NCBI RefSeq assembly: GCF_000150955.2
Contig: NC_011680.1
Location: 314,435-378,434, forward strand
Origin: Phaeodactylum tricornutum CCAP 1055/1
Lineage: Eukaryota; Bacillariophyta; Bacillariophyceae; Surirellales; Neidiaceae
DNA length: 64,000 nt
Direction of reading: 5' to 3'
A model generated the notes under the pieces. That model made no database searches and had not been told where the DNA came from. It worked only from the letters and a program-made list of their open reading frames with translations. Position numbers and translations under genes: made by a program. How positions within the stretch are numbered: position 1 is the first letter of the stretch; each line of letters begins with the position of its first letter. Shown here piece by piece: positions 48,866-58,479 of this stretch.

Positions 48866-51532
48866 CTAAAATATAGCTTCGCTCGCGATTTCGTCTTCTT
48901 CCAAGGTAAATTTTCCAAAGCGTCCAAATGTCGATTCGTCAAGACGAGCAAGCTCGGCGAGGCCCCTCTCAAAACTCTGGCGGCCAATGATGGTCTGTTC
49001 CGGAGTATTGACAAAGTAGGATAGTTGAGTAGGGGAGAGCTTCGACTGAAAGAGATTCTCCATTCCACTTCGGAGTTCCGTCACAGACATCTCTCCATCC
49101 CCATTGAAATCGAATAGGTCGTAAAGTTTCTCGGCATCCCAGGCGGTCAGACCAAGCTGCTCACCCAGACGAGATCGACGGAATGCAGCACCAGAGTAGC
49201 GTTTGACTGATTTGCACCATTTTTCAACCACGTCATCTGTTCCAGCCCTAAACATGTCTTCTAGCCCGTTTCGAACATCAAATCCGTTGTAGTTTACAAC
49301 CAGTGCAACTTTTCCTTTCTCGGTAACCTTGGCTTTTAGCATGTCATTGACAACCTGGAAAAACCACTGAATATCTCCTTCGGTATTTAAAGTGATTCCA
49401 AACAGATCAAGATACATGATGTGATCATCCTCTTGGTATCGAAATCTGTTGTCGAATGAGCCAAACAAATCCGTCGCTACATTCATCTTGCCTTCTTTGA
49501 AGATACGTGGATCCATTTCAGCTAGTTTGGGACTGATTGCTGGTATGAATTCCATCTGGTCCAATATATCCTTCTGCAAATCAATACCAGGGGCAACTCC
49601 ATCAACTCAATTTTGCACATCAAACTTCCCAGTTCGACGGAAAACAGCTCGCTCGGTAATATAGGTGACTTCTTGACCCCGTCGTACCGCTTCGTCTCCA
49701 CTAAACGTCTTCTCAAACACACTAGAAACAAGCTTCTTCACTCTACCCTCTTGCTTGATTCCCAGCTTCCCGTCTCCAGGAATGTCCACCTCCAGCCCTT
49801 TCGCAGTAAATGCCATCACAAAACCAATACGCCGCGTAGACTGCGTAATGTCGATAAAGCCCCCGGGACCCGTCAGTCGGTCTTTCGACATACGAGACAC
49901 ATTCACATCTCCGTTCTTTCCGATCTGAGCAGCACCCAGAAAGCAAATGTCCTGTTGCAACACCGGACGGCGAAAAGTCACACGCAGTATACCGCAACCA
50001 GCAGTTCCCGAGAGTTAGTTCAGGGCCGACACAAATACATTCAACATTCAACAAGCAACAACGAACACAGATTAATCCGCATACCCATCCATATCCTACT
50101 TACCAACCCGCCTCCATCGTAAAAGTCGAACATCTGGTTCATTTCCACCATCGCCGTAGCATTGTACGCTGGACCGAAGTTATGCCCAGAAGCCGGCAGA
50201 CCGCCAAAGACGCCCACCTCCGTTGACAGTGTTATATACTGGAGCATGTCCTCCTCGGCAGCCACACTTGCAATGCCCTCTGGCAAACCTATTCCAAGGT
50301 TCACAATCTGGTCGGGACTCAACTTGAAGAACGCCCGACGAGCAATCAACTTTCGAACATCCAACGGCATCTTCTGGACTTCGTCCTGGGGCGTCTTGAT
50401 TTGACCAGTCAGCGATGGATTGTTACGCTCCACATAGCTCATTGGATGCAGACTGTCGTGGTCCTTCTCGTCCACGACCACTACAGCGTCAACTAACGGC
50501 CCAGGGATTGCGACACTTCGGCAAGGAATGGTGCCGTCCGCGGCCAACCGCTTCACTTGAGCAATCACAATGCCTCCCGAGTTCTTCGCGGCGGCCGCCA
50601 GGATCTTCTGGTCGCAGATCACAGACTCCTCCTCTATCGATATATTGCCGCGGCAGTCTCCCGTCGTTCCACGAATGATGGCTACGTGGATCGGTAGGGC
50701 CTTGTACATCAGATTCGGACGGCCATCTATGTCCAGCTTTTGCACCAGTTTGCTGTGCAACGGACTCTCCAAAGCAGTCTCGTTGGTAGCCCCACCTGAA
50801 ATATCTGGGTCAATGTAAGTACCAATGCCCACTTCAGTGATATGGCCTGGTGAGTGCGTCGCCTGAGCCCGTATCATACGAGACACCGAGCCCAATGGGA
50901 GAGTCCAGGCTTCCACCATGTTTTGGAGAGCCATGTGGGCTACCTTGGGCGTTTGCCCATAGTGGGATCCGATGGTGCGTCGCAGCATGTGTGGCTTGCT
51001 GCTGTCTTCGGAGTACTTTCCGAGATGGTTCAGCCCGCGGCTGTCCCAGTCTCCGGGACCTCCGCCAAAGAGCAGCGTCAAGTTGTTGGGATGGCCAGTA
51101 CGGTCGTACCGTTCACCCAAAGCTTTCAAGACAGCTTCCGCAACGCCTAGAGTCGAAATACGAACAATATTGTGAGACATGCGAGCTCGGATATTGGTAC
51201 AAACAAACCGAACAAAAACGCAATGGATTGCCTTGGTCCGACGTACCTTGCGCTACGAATCCGGAGCAGGAAACTGTATCGCCATCTCGAACAAGGGCCA
51301 CCGCATCCGAGGCACTGACCACTTTCTGTCGGACTCGCTGAGGAATCTCGTAGTGTAAACGCTTTTTAGGACTTTCCAAATCGTGTTTGTCCGAAAAAGA
51401 TCTCACAGACAGCTGAATTGTCGAGACCGAAAGGTAAACTGCGCTTCTTCTATAAACCCTGCTGGCGGATAGTGTGTATTGTACTGTTGACAGCAGCCTT
51501 GTGCAAGGCCTCCTCCATACTACCGAAGCCAT
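48866..51532 (-). CDS. Mitochondrial acyl-CoA:carboxylate CoA-transferase (YdiF/Pct type) with EF-hand tail; in-frame TGA
   Basis: Exons 51247-51532, 50104-51146 and 48866-49951, with introns of 100 and 152 nt. The junctions rebuild SGFVAQGVAEAVLKALGERY and DFYDGGGLDICFLGAAQIG. The leader MASVVWRRPCTRLLSTVQYT is a mitochondrial presequence. The CoA-transferase halves show GGGPGDWDSRGLNHLG, MIRAQATHSPGHITEVGIGT and the catalytic glutamate in STEVGVFGG, then GPGGFIDITQ, VTYITERAVF and VAPGIDLQKDIL. After the CoA-transferase the usual long C-terminal part (DDHIMYLDLFGI, VNYNGFDVRNG) is present, then a canonical EF-hand loop (DFNGDGEMSVTE). In exon 3 the frame is broken by a TGA at 49607-49609. 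The bases around it, read one position over, give KIELME, which is what relatives have there, so two opposite one-base shifts are likely. Either the gene is damaged, the assembly has errors, or the region is spliced in an unusual way. The family swaps CoA between acetate, propionate and acetoacetate-type acids. Confidence 0.82.
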
Positions 51533-52150
51533 TATGCGTTATTGCTTACAGGTTAATCGAGGGCAAAACACTGACTGTGACGGAGGGACGGTTCGATGAA
51601 AAGGCCTATAAGCTAGAAACTGACCCCGCCAGTGAACAGCCCAAAAAGTGGTACCTACCGCCCATCCTGTCACGGTTGGCGACAAGAAAAAATGAGAGTT
51701 CGCATTTTTCGAAAAACCAAATGCAGACTTTGAGCCCGTCATGTGCACAAACCCAAAATGATTTACCGCCCACTTCAGCTTGTGAGCAGTACTCTCCCCC
51801 CCCTCTCTCTAGAGTAACCCTAGGCAAAAAAGGAGGCTATCGATGTGAGAACGAAATGAGTCTATTCGTACGATAAAATCTTGGAAAAAGTAGACGGTCC
51901 GCTATTATTTCATGCGCTAGTAGGCGCAGCCAATGGCCGGCTTCTGCCTGGCTACACCACGGTCATCGAATGTGGGTAGCACGGTCAATAGCCTCCGTTA
52001 AACTGGATGAGCCTGGCACCATGCAGTCTCATTTCTTGCTATATTCCTACGAGACATAGAGTAGGCCAAGTACGTTTAAACATGCTGGAATCAATATTGG
52101 TTTTGTTCGTTCCGACTTGCGCGTGCAACAAAAAAAACCTAACAGTATCG
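51533..52150. other. Intergenic, CoA-transferase promoter
   Basis: 618 bp between two minus-strand genes, with an exact TGACTGTGA at 51572-51580, 40 bp before the CoA-transferase ATG. A 152-codon plus frame (51418-51876) overlaps exon 1 in antisense and has no recognisable content. Confidence 0.5.
51572..51580 (+). promoter_or_regulatory. TGACTGTGA motif copy
   Basis: Exact 9-mer, 40 bp upstream of the CoA-transferase ATG. Confidence 0.4.
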
Positions 52151-53419
52151 TTACACAGCCTTGGCACCCGAAGCAGCAACTTGTGCGACCGTGGCTGTAA
52201 CACCGCGAGACGTCGTACTGGCAGAGGTCGATATGGAGGATGTCACTACCGCCCGGACCAATGCTGGACGTGCGTATCGCAAGCTGTGCGCCAAATACAG
52301 ACCGCTGGTAAAAACCACAACACTCCCGAGCTGATGGGCTGCCGCCAACGAAAAAGGTACGTACGTTAGCAAAGTTGTGACTCCGAGGGCGAACTGTCCG
52401 GTCGCTGCTATTCCGACCGCATAAAGACCGTTGCGAGCCTGGGGAGTCAAAAGCATGCCACGGTTTCGCGACAGGCCCGCGCCTACCAAATAGAGAGCGG
52501 TAAACGCGGTCGTTGTCCCTAGAATGCGGTGATTGAACTGTACCGTGGCGGTATTTTCGGTGAGATTACGTTGCCAAGGCACCAAATCCATAATTTCCGA
52601 AGGAATCCATTCATCCCCCATAGTTGGCCAAGTATTGTACGCACGGCCTGCATCATTTCCGGCCACAAGACCGCCTGAAGCAGCCGTGCAAAACGTCAAG
52701 CCCGCCAAGACGAGGCTGGTAGATCGAAGCTTCTGCGCGTGACGCAGCGCGTCTTTGCTAAGCTTTTTGACTTGATCCTTTATATTAGCTTCTTGTGGAA
52801 TACCGAGTATATCAAATCCCGTCCAGAGCAGGGCACCGTAGGTTGCCAGGGCCATGGATAAGTGGGAAGTTAAACGGACGGGACGAACACGAATTTCACG
52901 CTTTTCGTCACGCCGATCGTCCCCTAGACCGGATTTTACCATCCACCACCCAACCATACCTTGAGTGCCACCCATGGCGAGTAGTCCCACCATGCGCTTT
53001 TGGTACCCCTTCGGTATCCTACCTTTGAATGTAAAGTACATCCAAGGCATGGCAAACGCGACACCAACGAAACGACCGAGCATACGGTGTCCATATTCCC
53101 AGGCGTAAATGAACTGGAAATCGGACAGTGTCATTGACTTGCGTTGTTGCCATTCTGGAAAAAGTTTGTATCGATCAAACTCCTTCTCCCAGTCTTTTTT
53201 ACTAATCGGTGGGAGCGATCCTAGTGGACTCCAGTCCGTCATGGACAAGCCCGATTGCGTCAACCGCGTCACACCTCCCACGTGGATCATGCCTACGACG
53301 AGACCAGCGGTTCCCAATATCCATTTGCCCGTGTTCGCGTACGGATTCGATGCCGCTTGACTCACGAGCGGCCATCCTTTGCGGAGAATGGCTTGTGCCG
53401 ACGCCACTGAAGCGGACAT
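52151..53419 (-). CDS. COX15: Heme A synthase COX15
   Basis: 422 residues, eight predicted helices. All family histidine blocks are present: IHVGGVTRLTQSGLSMTDW, YAWEYGHRMLGR, RLTSHLSMALA, FNHRILGTTTAF and AAHQLGSVVVF. Also diagnostic are GLLAMGGTQGMVGWWMVKSG and TFCTAASGGLVAGNDAGRAY with NTWPTMGDEWIPSE. The protein oxidises the C8 methyl of heme O to the formyl of heme A in the mitochondrial inner membrane, for cytochrome c oxidase. The N-terminus (MSASVASAQAILRKGW) fits a short presequence. The length is in the normal range of the eukaryotic type. Divergent from CPSF73. Confidence 0.96.
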   Translation of the reverse strand: MSASVASAQAILRKGWPLVSQAASNPYANTGKWILGTAGLVVGMIHVGGVTRLTQSGLSMTDWSPLGSLPPISKKDWEKEFDRYKLFPEWQQRKSMTLSDFQFIYAWEYGHRMLGRFVGVAFAMPWMYFTFKGRIPKGYQKRMVGLLAMGGTQGMVGWWMVKSGLGDDRRDEKREIRVRPVRLTSHLSMALATYGALLWTGFDILGIPQEANIKDQVKKLSKDALRHAQKLRSTSLVLAGLTFCTAASGGLVAGNDAGRAYNTWPTMGDEWIPSEIMDLVPWQRNLTENTATVQFNHRILGTTTAFTALYLVGAGLSRNRGMLLTPQARNGLYAVGIAATGQFALGVTTLLTYVPFSLAAAHQLGSVVVFTSGLYLAHSLRYARPALVRAVVTSSISTSASTTSRGVTATVAQVAASGAKAV

Positions 53420-54042
53420 GCGCGCGTACTAACGCGTTGTGGGAGCGAAAGTACGTTTTCGGATCGATTGGAATCGACCAGCGAGATTTCGACTGCTTTG
53501 TGCGAGCCTCTGGTCTCTCTGTACATCAAGTCTTGTGAACGTGACGTGATGACGGCTTCACAATGGGAAGGGAACGGGATTTTGTGCAAGATTAGTTTTC
53601 GGACCGTTCGGGTTGGTTGCGATGAGCGCGAGTTGATATAGGGGCTAGCACTGACACAGCCGGGTCGAATACGACATTTTTCGATCCTTTTGATTCGCTT
53701 AAGTATAGCGGTACGATATTTCGAAGACATATATGAGATCGACGGACAGACAACAAGCATCGGTGCAAAATCAAAGCGCCAACAGTACCCGCAGGTACAC
53801 TACCAATACCATTCGTGGCACCGCACAGGTTCAGCAAACACCCACTACAAACACTCGAGACAATCCGGAGATACTTCCATATACTCTAGAAGCAATAGAG
53901 CAAGACTTACAGTAAAGCAATCATCACATAGACTACATCTGCGTCGCGACCGAAAAGACGGACATTGCACGTCGTCGAAAAGGGTTATTGACGTCGTTTG
54001 GGGGAAAGTGATCGCCTTTCGATTCTTATACCACTGGGGATC
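53420..54042. other. Intergenic, divergent promoter of COX15 and CPSF73
   Basis: 623 bp with no gene; plus-strand open frames near 53690-54064 are low in complexity and unrecognised. TGAGATCGACGGACAG and ACTGACAC words are seen, but no exact copy of the 9-mer. Confidence 0.45.
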
Positions 54043-56438
54043 ATGGAAGATATCATGTCCATAACTCCGCTGGGGTCGGGCCAAGAAGTCGGACGTTCCT
54101 GCCACCTGCTTGAATTTCGCGGAATGACAATTCTCTTGGACTGCGGCATTCATCCTGGGTACGATGGGTTGAATGGACTCCCTTATCTCGATCGAATTGA
54201 GCCTGATCAGGTTGACGTCTTGCTCATCACCCACTTTCATCTAGATCACGTCGCTTCGTTACCCTATTTGACCGAACGAACTTCCTTTAAAGGCCGCATC
54301 TTTATGACTCATCCTACCAAGGCGGTGACGCGATTGCTTCTTGGGGATTATCTCCGACTCTTGCAAATGAAAAACGCCAAACCCGAAGACGTACTGTACA
54401 CGGAAGCCGATCTTCAGTCTTGCATCGATAAGATCGAGCTCATGGATTTTCATACCACAGTCACGGTCGGCGGTTTGTCATTTTACGCGTTGAATGCCGG
54501 CCACGTGCTCGGTGCTTGCATGTTCTTTCTCAGTCTCGGTGGACGCAAAATATTGTACACGGGCGACTACTCCATGGAAGATGATCGCCACTTGATGGCG
54601 GCCGAAATTCCTGCCGAGTCCCCCGACGTGCTGATTGTAGAGGCCACGTACGGTGTGCAAGTACACGCGAGTCGCGCCGAGCGCGAAGCCCGCTTTACCG
54701 GAACCATCGAACGAGTCATATCGCGCGGCGGCAGATGCCTCATACCAGTCTTTGCACTGGGGCGAGCCCAGGAATTGTTGCTCATTCTGGACGAGTACTG
54801 GCAGGCAAATCCGCATTTGCAAAACATTCCCATTTGGTACGCTAGTAAGCTGGCTTCTCGGGCACTACGTGTCTATCAAACGTACGCGAATATGATGAAC
54901 GCACGGATACGCTCCCAAATGGACGTGTCCAATCCTTTCCGATTTCGTTTCATTCAAAATCTCAAATCCATTGACGTCAATTCGTTTGACGACTCCGGTC
55001 CTTCGGTCGTTTTTGCCTCTCCAGGGATGTTGCAGTCTGGAGTTTCGCGGCAGCTATTTGATCGCTGGGCGTCGGATCACAAGAATGGTGTGTTGATTGC
55101 CGGTTACGCTGTTGAGCACACACTTGCCAAAGAAATCATGGCGCAACCCAAAGAAGTTGTTACACTGGAAGGTCGTCGACAACCGTTAAATGCCCTAGTG
55201 GACTACGTCAGTTTCTCGGCGCACGTTGATTTTGTACAAAACCGCTCTTTTATCAATCAAGTGGCGCCGAAACACATTATTCTCGTACATGGACAGAAGG
55301 ATGAAATGGGACGACTCAAGAGTGCTTTACTGCTACAGTATAAGCAGTTTCCGGAGGTAAGCGCTTTCCGTAAAGAAGAACTTTGTCGTATTTGCGTTGT
55401 TTAGCCACTCACAATCTCTGATTTCGGTTGTTGCCGGCAAATCGTGTCTTAGAATAAACGTCCAACGATTACCATGCCACCGAATTTACAGGAAGTCAAA
55501 CTTAAATTTGCACGTCGGCGATCGGCCAAGGTCATGGGATCGTTAGCAGATCGACAAAAAGAGCCTAAAGAAGGGGAAGAAGTCCGGGGTATTCTTGTCA
55601 CGCATAACTTTCATTCGAAATTGGTTGCTCCCGAAGACTTAGCCACCTACACTCCCTTGCGAGTCGGCTCGATCGCCAGTAAGCTGCACGTTCCATTTGT
55701 TGGATCTCTTGCGACTTTGCGATTATTTTTGACGGAAATGTTTGCTGGGGTATCGGAAAGTACGGAAGAATCAGAGGACTCGACGCGGACCATTTTCCAA
55801 CTTGTGAACGAGGTGTGTAAACTGAGCGTTCGTTGAAAACGATTAATGCGCGGTCCAAGTCGTCATATATCTCAGTCTCTCACACTTTTCAATGCACTCT
55901 ATTTCCATCATAATCGCAGGTTAAAGTCACGTTAGGTGCGAACAAGGGAGTAGCGATTGTCGAATGGATGGCAAGTCCCCAAGGTGATATTTTGGCTGAT
56001 GCTGTTGTCGCGCTGTTAATGCACGCGCAGAGCAGTGCCGCATCAATTCGGCTAACCAGCAAACCGTGCCGACACTACCGAGAATCGGAATTCAACGACA
56101 TCTCGGGAAGTTCCAAAAAGCAACGTCCAGAAAGTGACGATGAAACATCTGAAAGTCGTTTGCGGTTTCTATATGCGACCCTTCGAGAGCAGTTTGAAAA
56201 CGTGGAAGCTTTGTACGAAGGTAAACGGGCAACCTTTGAGATTGAGACTGATTGCGGTTTTGGGTCGGATGTTTTGAGTGACGATGGCAAGCTGCATTGT
56301 ACGGTATCGGTCGAGTTTTCGGACGCTTTGGGCACAGATGCAACAATATTAACGGAATGCAAGGACGAAAAGTTTGCGGGAAATGTCCGGGACTGTCTAC
56401 GCGGAGTTGCTGCTGCCACAGCTCCTATTAAGCTATGA
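54043..56438 (+). CDS. CPSF3: CPSF73/CPSF3, pre-mRNA 3'-end endonuclease
   Basis: Exons 54043-55356, 55453-55812 and 55920-56438, with introns of 96 and 107 nt, all phase 0; 730 residues. The metallo-beta-lactamase site is complete: ITHFHLDHVASLPYL, NAGHVLGACMFFL and YTGDYSMEDDRHL. The beta-CASP part follows: VFALGRAQELLLILDEYW, ASPGMLQSGVSRQLFDRW, IAGYAVEHTLAKEIM, YVSFSAHVDFVQN and KHIILVHGQKDEMGRLK. After the first splice, the C-terminal region (KVMGSLADRQ, GILVTHNFHSKLVAPEDL) matches CPSF73-C. This nuclear enzyme cuts pre-mRNA at the poly(A) site and histone mRNA ends. The length is near that of human CPSF73 (684). In the residues I can see nothing is missing from the active site. Confidence 0.96.
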
Positions 56439-56665
56439 TATGTTTTCTTACACAGTGTATATCGATTTACAAACAGCGATTGTTACAATCATGAATAAAA
56501 TTGGCACTTGCTTTCGAAGTAGTTGTTTATTAAACCGCCACACCCAATAGTAGCCCCGACAAAATAAACGATTGTCGCAAGCACATCCCAGGTCGTCTTC
56601 ACTCATATAGTCCCTATTCGTCTAATCGTACCCAACTGTAGCTTCAACAACAGCTCATTTATAAC

Positions 56666-57970
56666 TTAATCTTCGCTACTGCCTTGTTCCTCCTCCGTTC
56701 CGGAATGCACTTCCTCCCCAACTCGCAGCGAAAGAGCTCCCTGGTTGAAGGTCAGCGCGACCAGTCCAGCCCTTTGTGAAGCTGCGTGCAAATCTTCCAT
56801 CGAAGCGTTGTAGTGTGCCGTGACTAGTCGATTGCAAATGACCACTTCCTCTTCTCCTGCAGCGTCGTTCAAAGACGGCTTCACCGTGACTGGAACTGTT
56901 TTATTATCGGACATCGCCAAGTCCAGCTTTTCGTTCCAAACAAACGGAGGCCGAAAATCAGAGTCGGTTTTTCCTCGACCTTCCCACGGTGTCTTGAGCT
57001 GCTGACACACATCATCGTCCAAAGGTTCAGCGTCCAAGGGACAGTGATTGACCCAAACATTGACCAGAACCGTAATTCGCTGATGCGCGCGTTTTGCTTT
57101 TTTCGTGGGCGGCTCATTACCGGGTAACGGTGACGGCGTTCGAAGCAATTCCGGAAAGAAGGTCGCCGGTGCTCCGTGCAACAGACGACCATCAAAGGCT
57201 ATATGCTTGCCGCACTTGGGATGCGAAAGCCATCCCTGGTCAATATCACCAGCTAACGATTTCTTTTCAATGTCATTCGGAGGTGGTGATCGCTGGTTGA
57301 GTACGACTGTCGGAGCCCCCGAGTCAGTCAAGTAAGTGACGGTGGCCACACGAGGATGGAGCAGTAGGTTGGGAGCTTGATCTTCCAAACCGTAGTCGGC
57401 ATCGAAATGCAAGCCAACTTCGTCGCCTTCGTCGTCAGCCTCTTCTTTTTGTTCCGTAGTCTGGTTTCTTGCGCTATCGTCATCATCCAGAACCAGTGTC
57501 CACCACTCGGCACCGGATTGTTCCGACACCATCACTCCGTTTTCCAAGTGTTCCGTATGTTTGCGAAAAATGTCAAGAGCCAAGGCTTCGAGGGCACAGC
57601 GCGGCGGCATTTGACTGGGACAAAAATACGTAACACCGGCACTGTAGGCTTGGTCGTCATCCCGCGTGCGGGCCGAAAAGACCGTTCGACAATCGTCCCG
57701 GAAGGATTCCAGATGCGCGGGCGCCCAACAGAGTGCGTGTGCGTCCGCCCAGAAGGTTTGTCGCGGAATCGGCTCGTCACCGTCAATCCATGGTCCCGTC
57801 TGCGGATGCGGTAGTCTCAAGGCGGGAAACCCTTCGCGAATCACGAAATCGTTGGTAGAATGCTCCCTGCTAGGCAACTGTGGGTTCGATGCGTCGTCCG
57901 GTGCGTTACGGATAGGTGCGTTCGTGGGAGCCTCGTCGGCGGATTTGTTAGACTGTGCGGTAGATTGCAT
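56666..57970 (-). CDS. 2-oxoglutarate/Fe(II) oxygenase-like protein (DSBH fold)
   Basis: 434 residues from the ATG at 57970, the first in frame. The candidate iron site reads LHFDADYGL (H-x-D), the distal histidine in RLLHGAPATFF, and the 2OG arginine in HQRITVLVNVWVNHCP, with RVATVTYLTDSGAPTVVLN between as the usual core strands. Spacing (about 85 residues from H-x-D to the distal H) is acceptable. The N-terminal 60 residues and the acidic tail (EEVHSGTEEEQGSSED) are low in complexity. No signal peptide. The substrate is unknown; relatives hydroxylate protein or small-molecule targets. I know no gene name for this architecture, so the function is a fold-level inference. Confidence 0.65.
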   Translation of the reverse strand: MQSTAQSNKSADEAPTNAPIRNAPDDASNPQLPSREHSTNDFVIREGFPALRLPHPQTGPWIDGDEPIPRQTFWADAHALCWAPAHLESFRDDCRTVFSARTRDDDQAYSAGVTYFCPSQMPPRCALEALALDIFRKHTEHLENGVMVSEQSGAEWWTLVLDDDDSARNQTTEQKEEADDEGDEVGLHFDADYGLEDQAPNLLLHPRVATVTYLTDSGAPTVVLNQRSPPPNDIEKKSLAGDIDQGWLSHPKCGKHIAFDGRLLHGAPATFFPELLRTPSPLPGNEPPTKKAKRAHQRITVLVNVWVNHCPLDAEPLDDDVCQQLKTPWEGRGKTDSDFRPPFVWNEKLDLAMSDNKTVPVTVKPSLNDAAGEEEVVICNRLVTAHYNASMEDLHAASQRAGLVALTFNQGALSLRVGEEVHSGTEEEQGSSED

Positions 57971-58479
57971 ATCAGTCGTGATGGTTGGTCGGCGGAGGTG
58001 AGGGAAAATCGACAATATAAGGATGTACAACCAACCGACGTTCCCAGGGGAACAAATAACAACAGTAAGCCAATGTTTTTTGGATGGCTACTTCCAAAAA
58101 GTGAGAATGGACGTTCGTTGGGTTCCCTGCAATCTTTCGCTTTCTAAGTGAATTTCGAATGCGTCATGTATGGGCCAATCATGTATTGTGTAGCGGCACT
58201 GTTTTCATGTCGTTTCACGGAGGCCGGCAAGACTCGATACAGATTTCGGGTTGCCACAAAACCAAGTAAAGTAACAAAAACAGGAACTGTACCTACAGGT
58301 TACTGTTATCTCGCAAGTTGGGACGGGACGACCGGGAAACGTACCTTTCTACTCTAGGTGTGTAAGACACGCCTCTCGGAATTCTACAAAAGATTCAGTT
58401 GTCCGTGTCCTCCCGATCGGATCGTTGGTCGAGCCAAGCGCACACTCTGGACTGAGTTGCTCCCCGTGCGTGGTCAAGC
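57971..58479. other. Intergenic, divergent promoter region
   Basis: 509 bp between the 2OG-oxygenase-like gene (minus) and RPC1 (plus). Nothing beyond short open frames is recognised. Confidence 0.45.

Noticed and set aside
49607-49609. TGA as a selenocysteine codon in the CoA-transferase
   Set aside because: Relatives have no cysteine there, and the neighbouring bases in the shifted frame give the expected family residues, so indels explain it better.
49578-49622. A 45-nt GT-AG intron that would remove the TGA
   Set aside because: It would also delete the conserved APGIDL segment, and it is shorter than every other intron I can place in this window.
51418-51876. 152-codon plus-strand open frame
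   Set aside because: Antisense to CoA-transferase exon 1 and its promoter, no ATG at the start, no recognisable content.
53690-54064. Open frame before CPSF73
   Set aside because: Low-complexity, polar, overlaps the CPSF73 start in another frame; promoter DNA is simpler.
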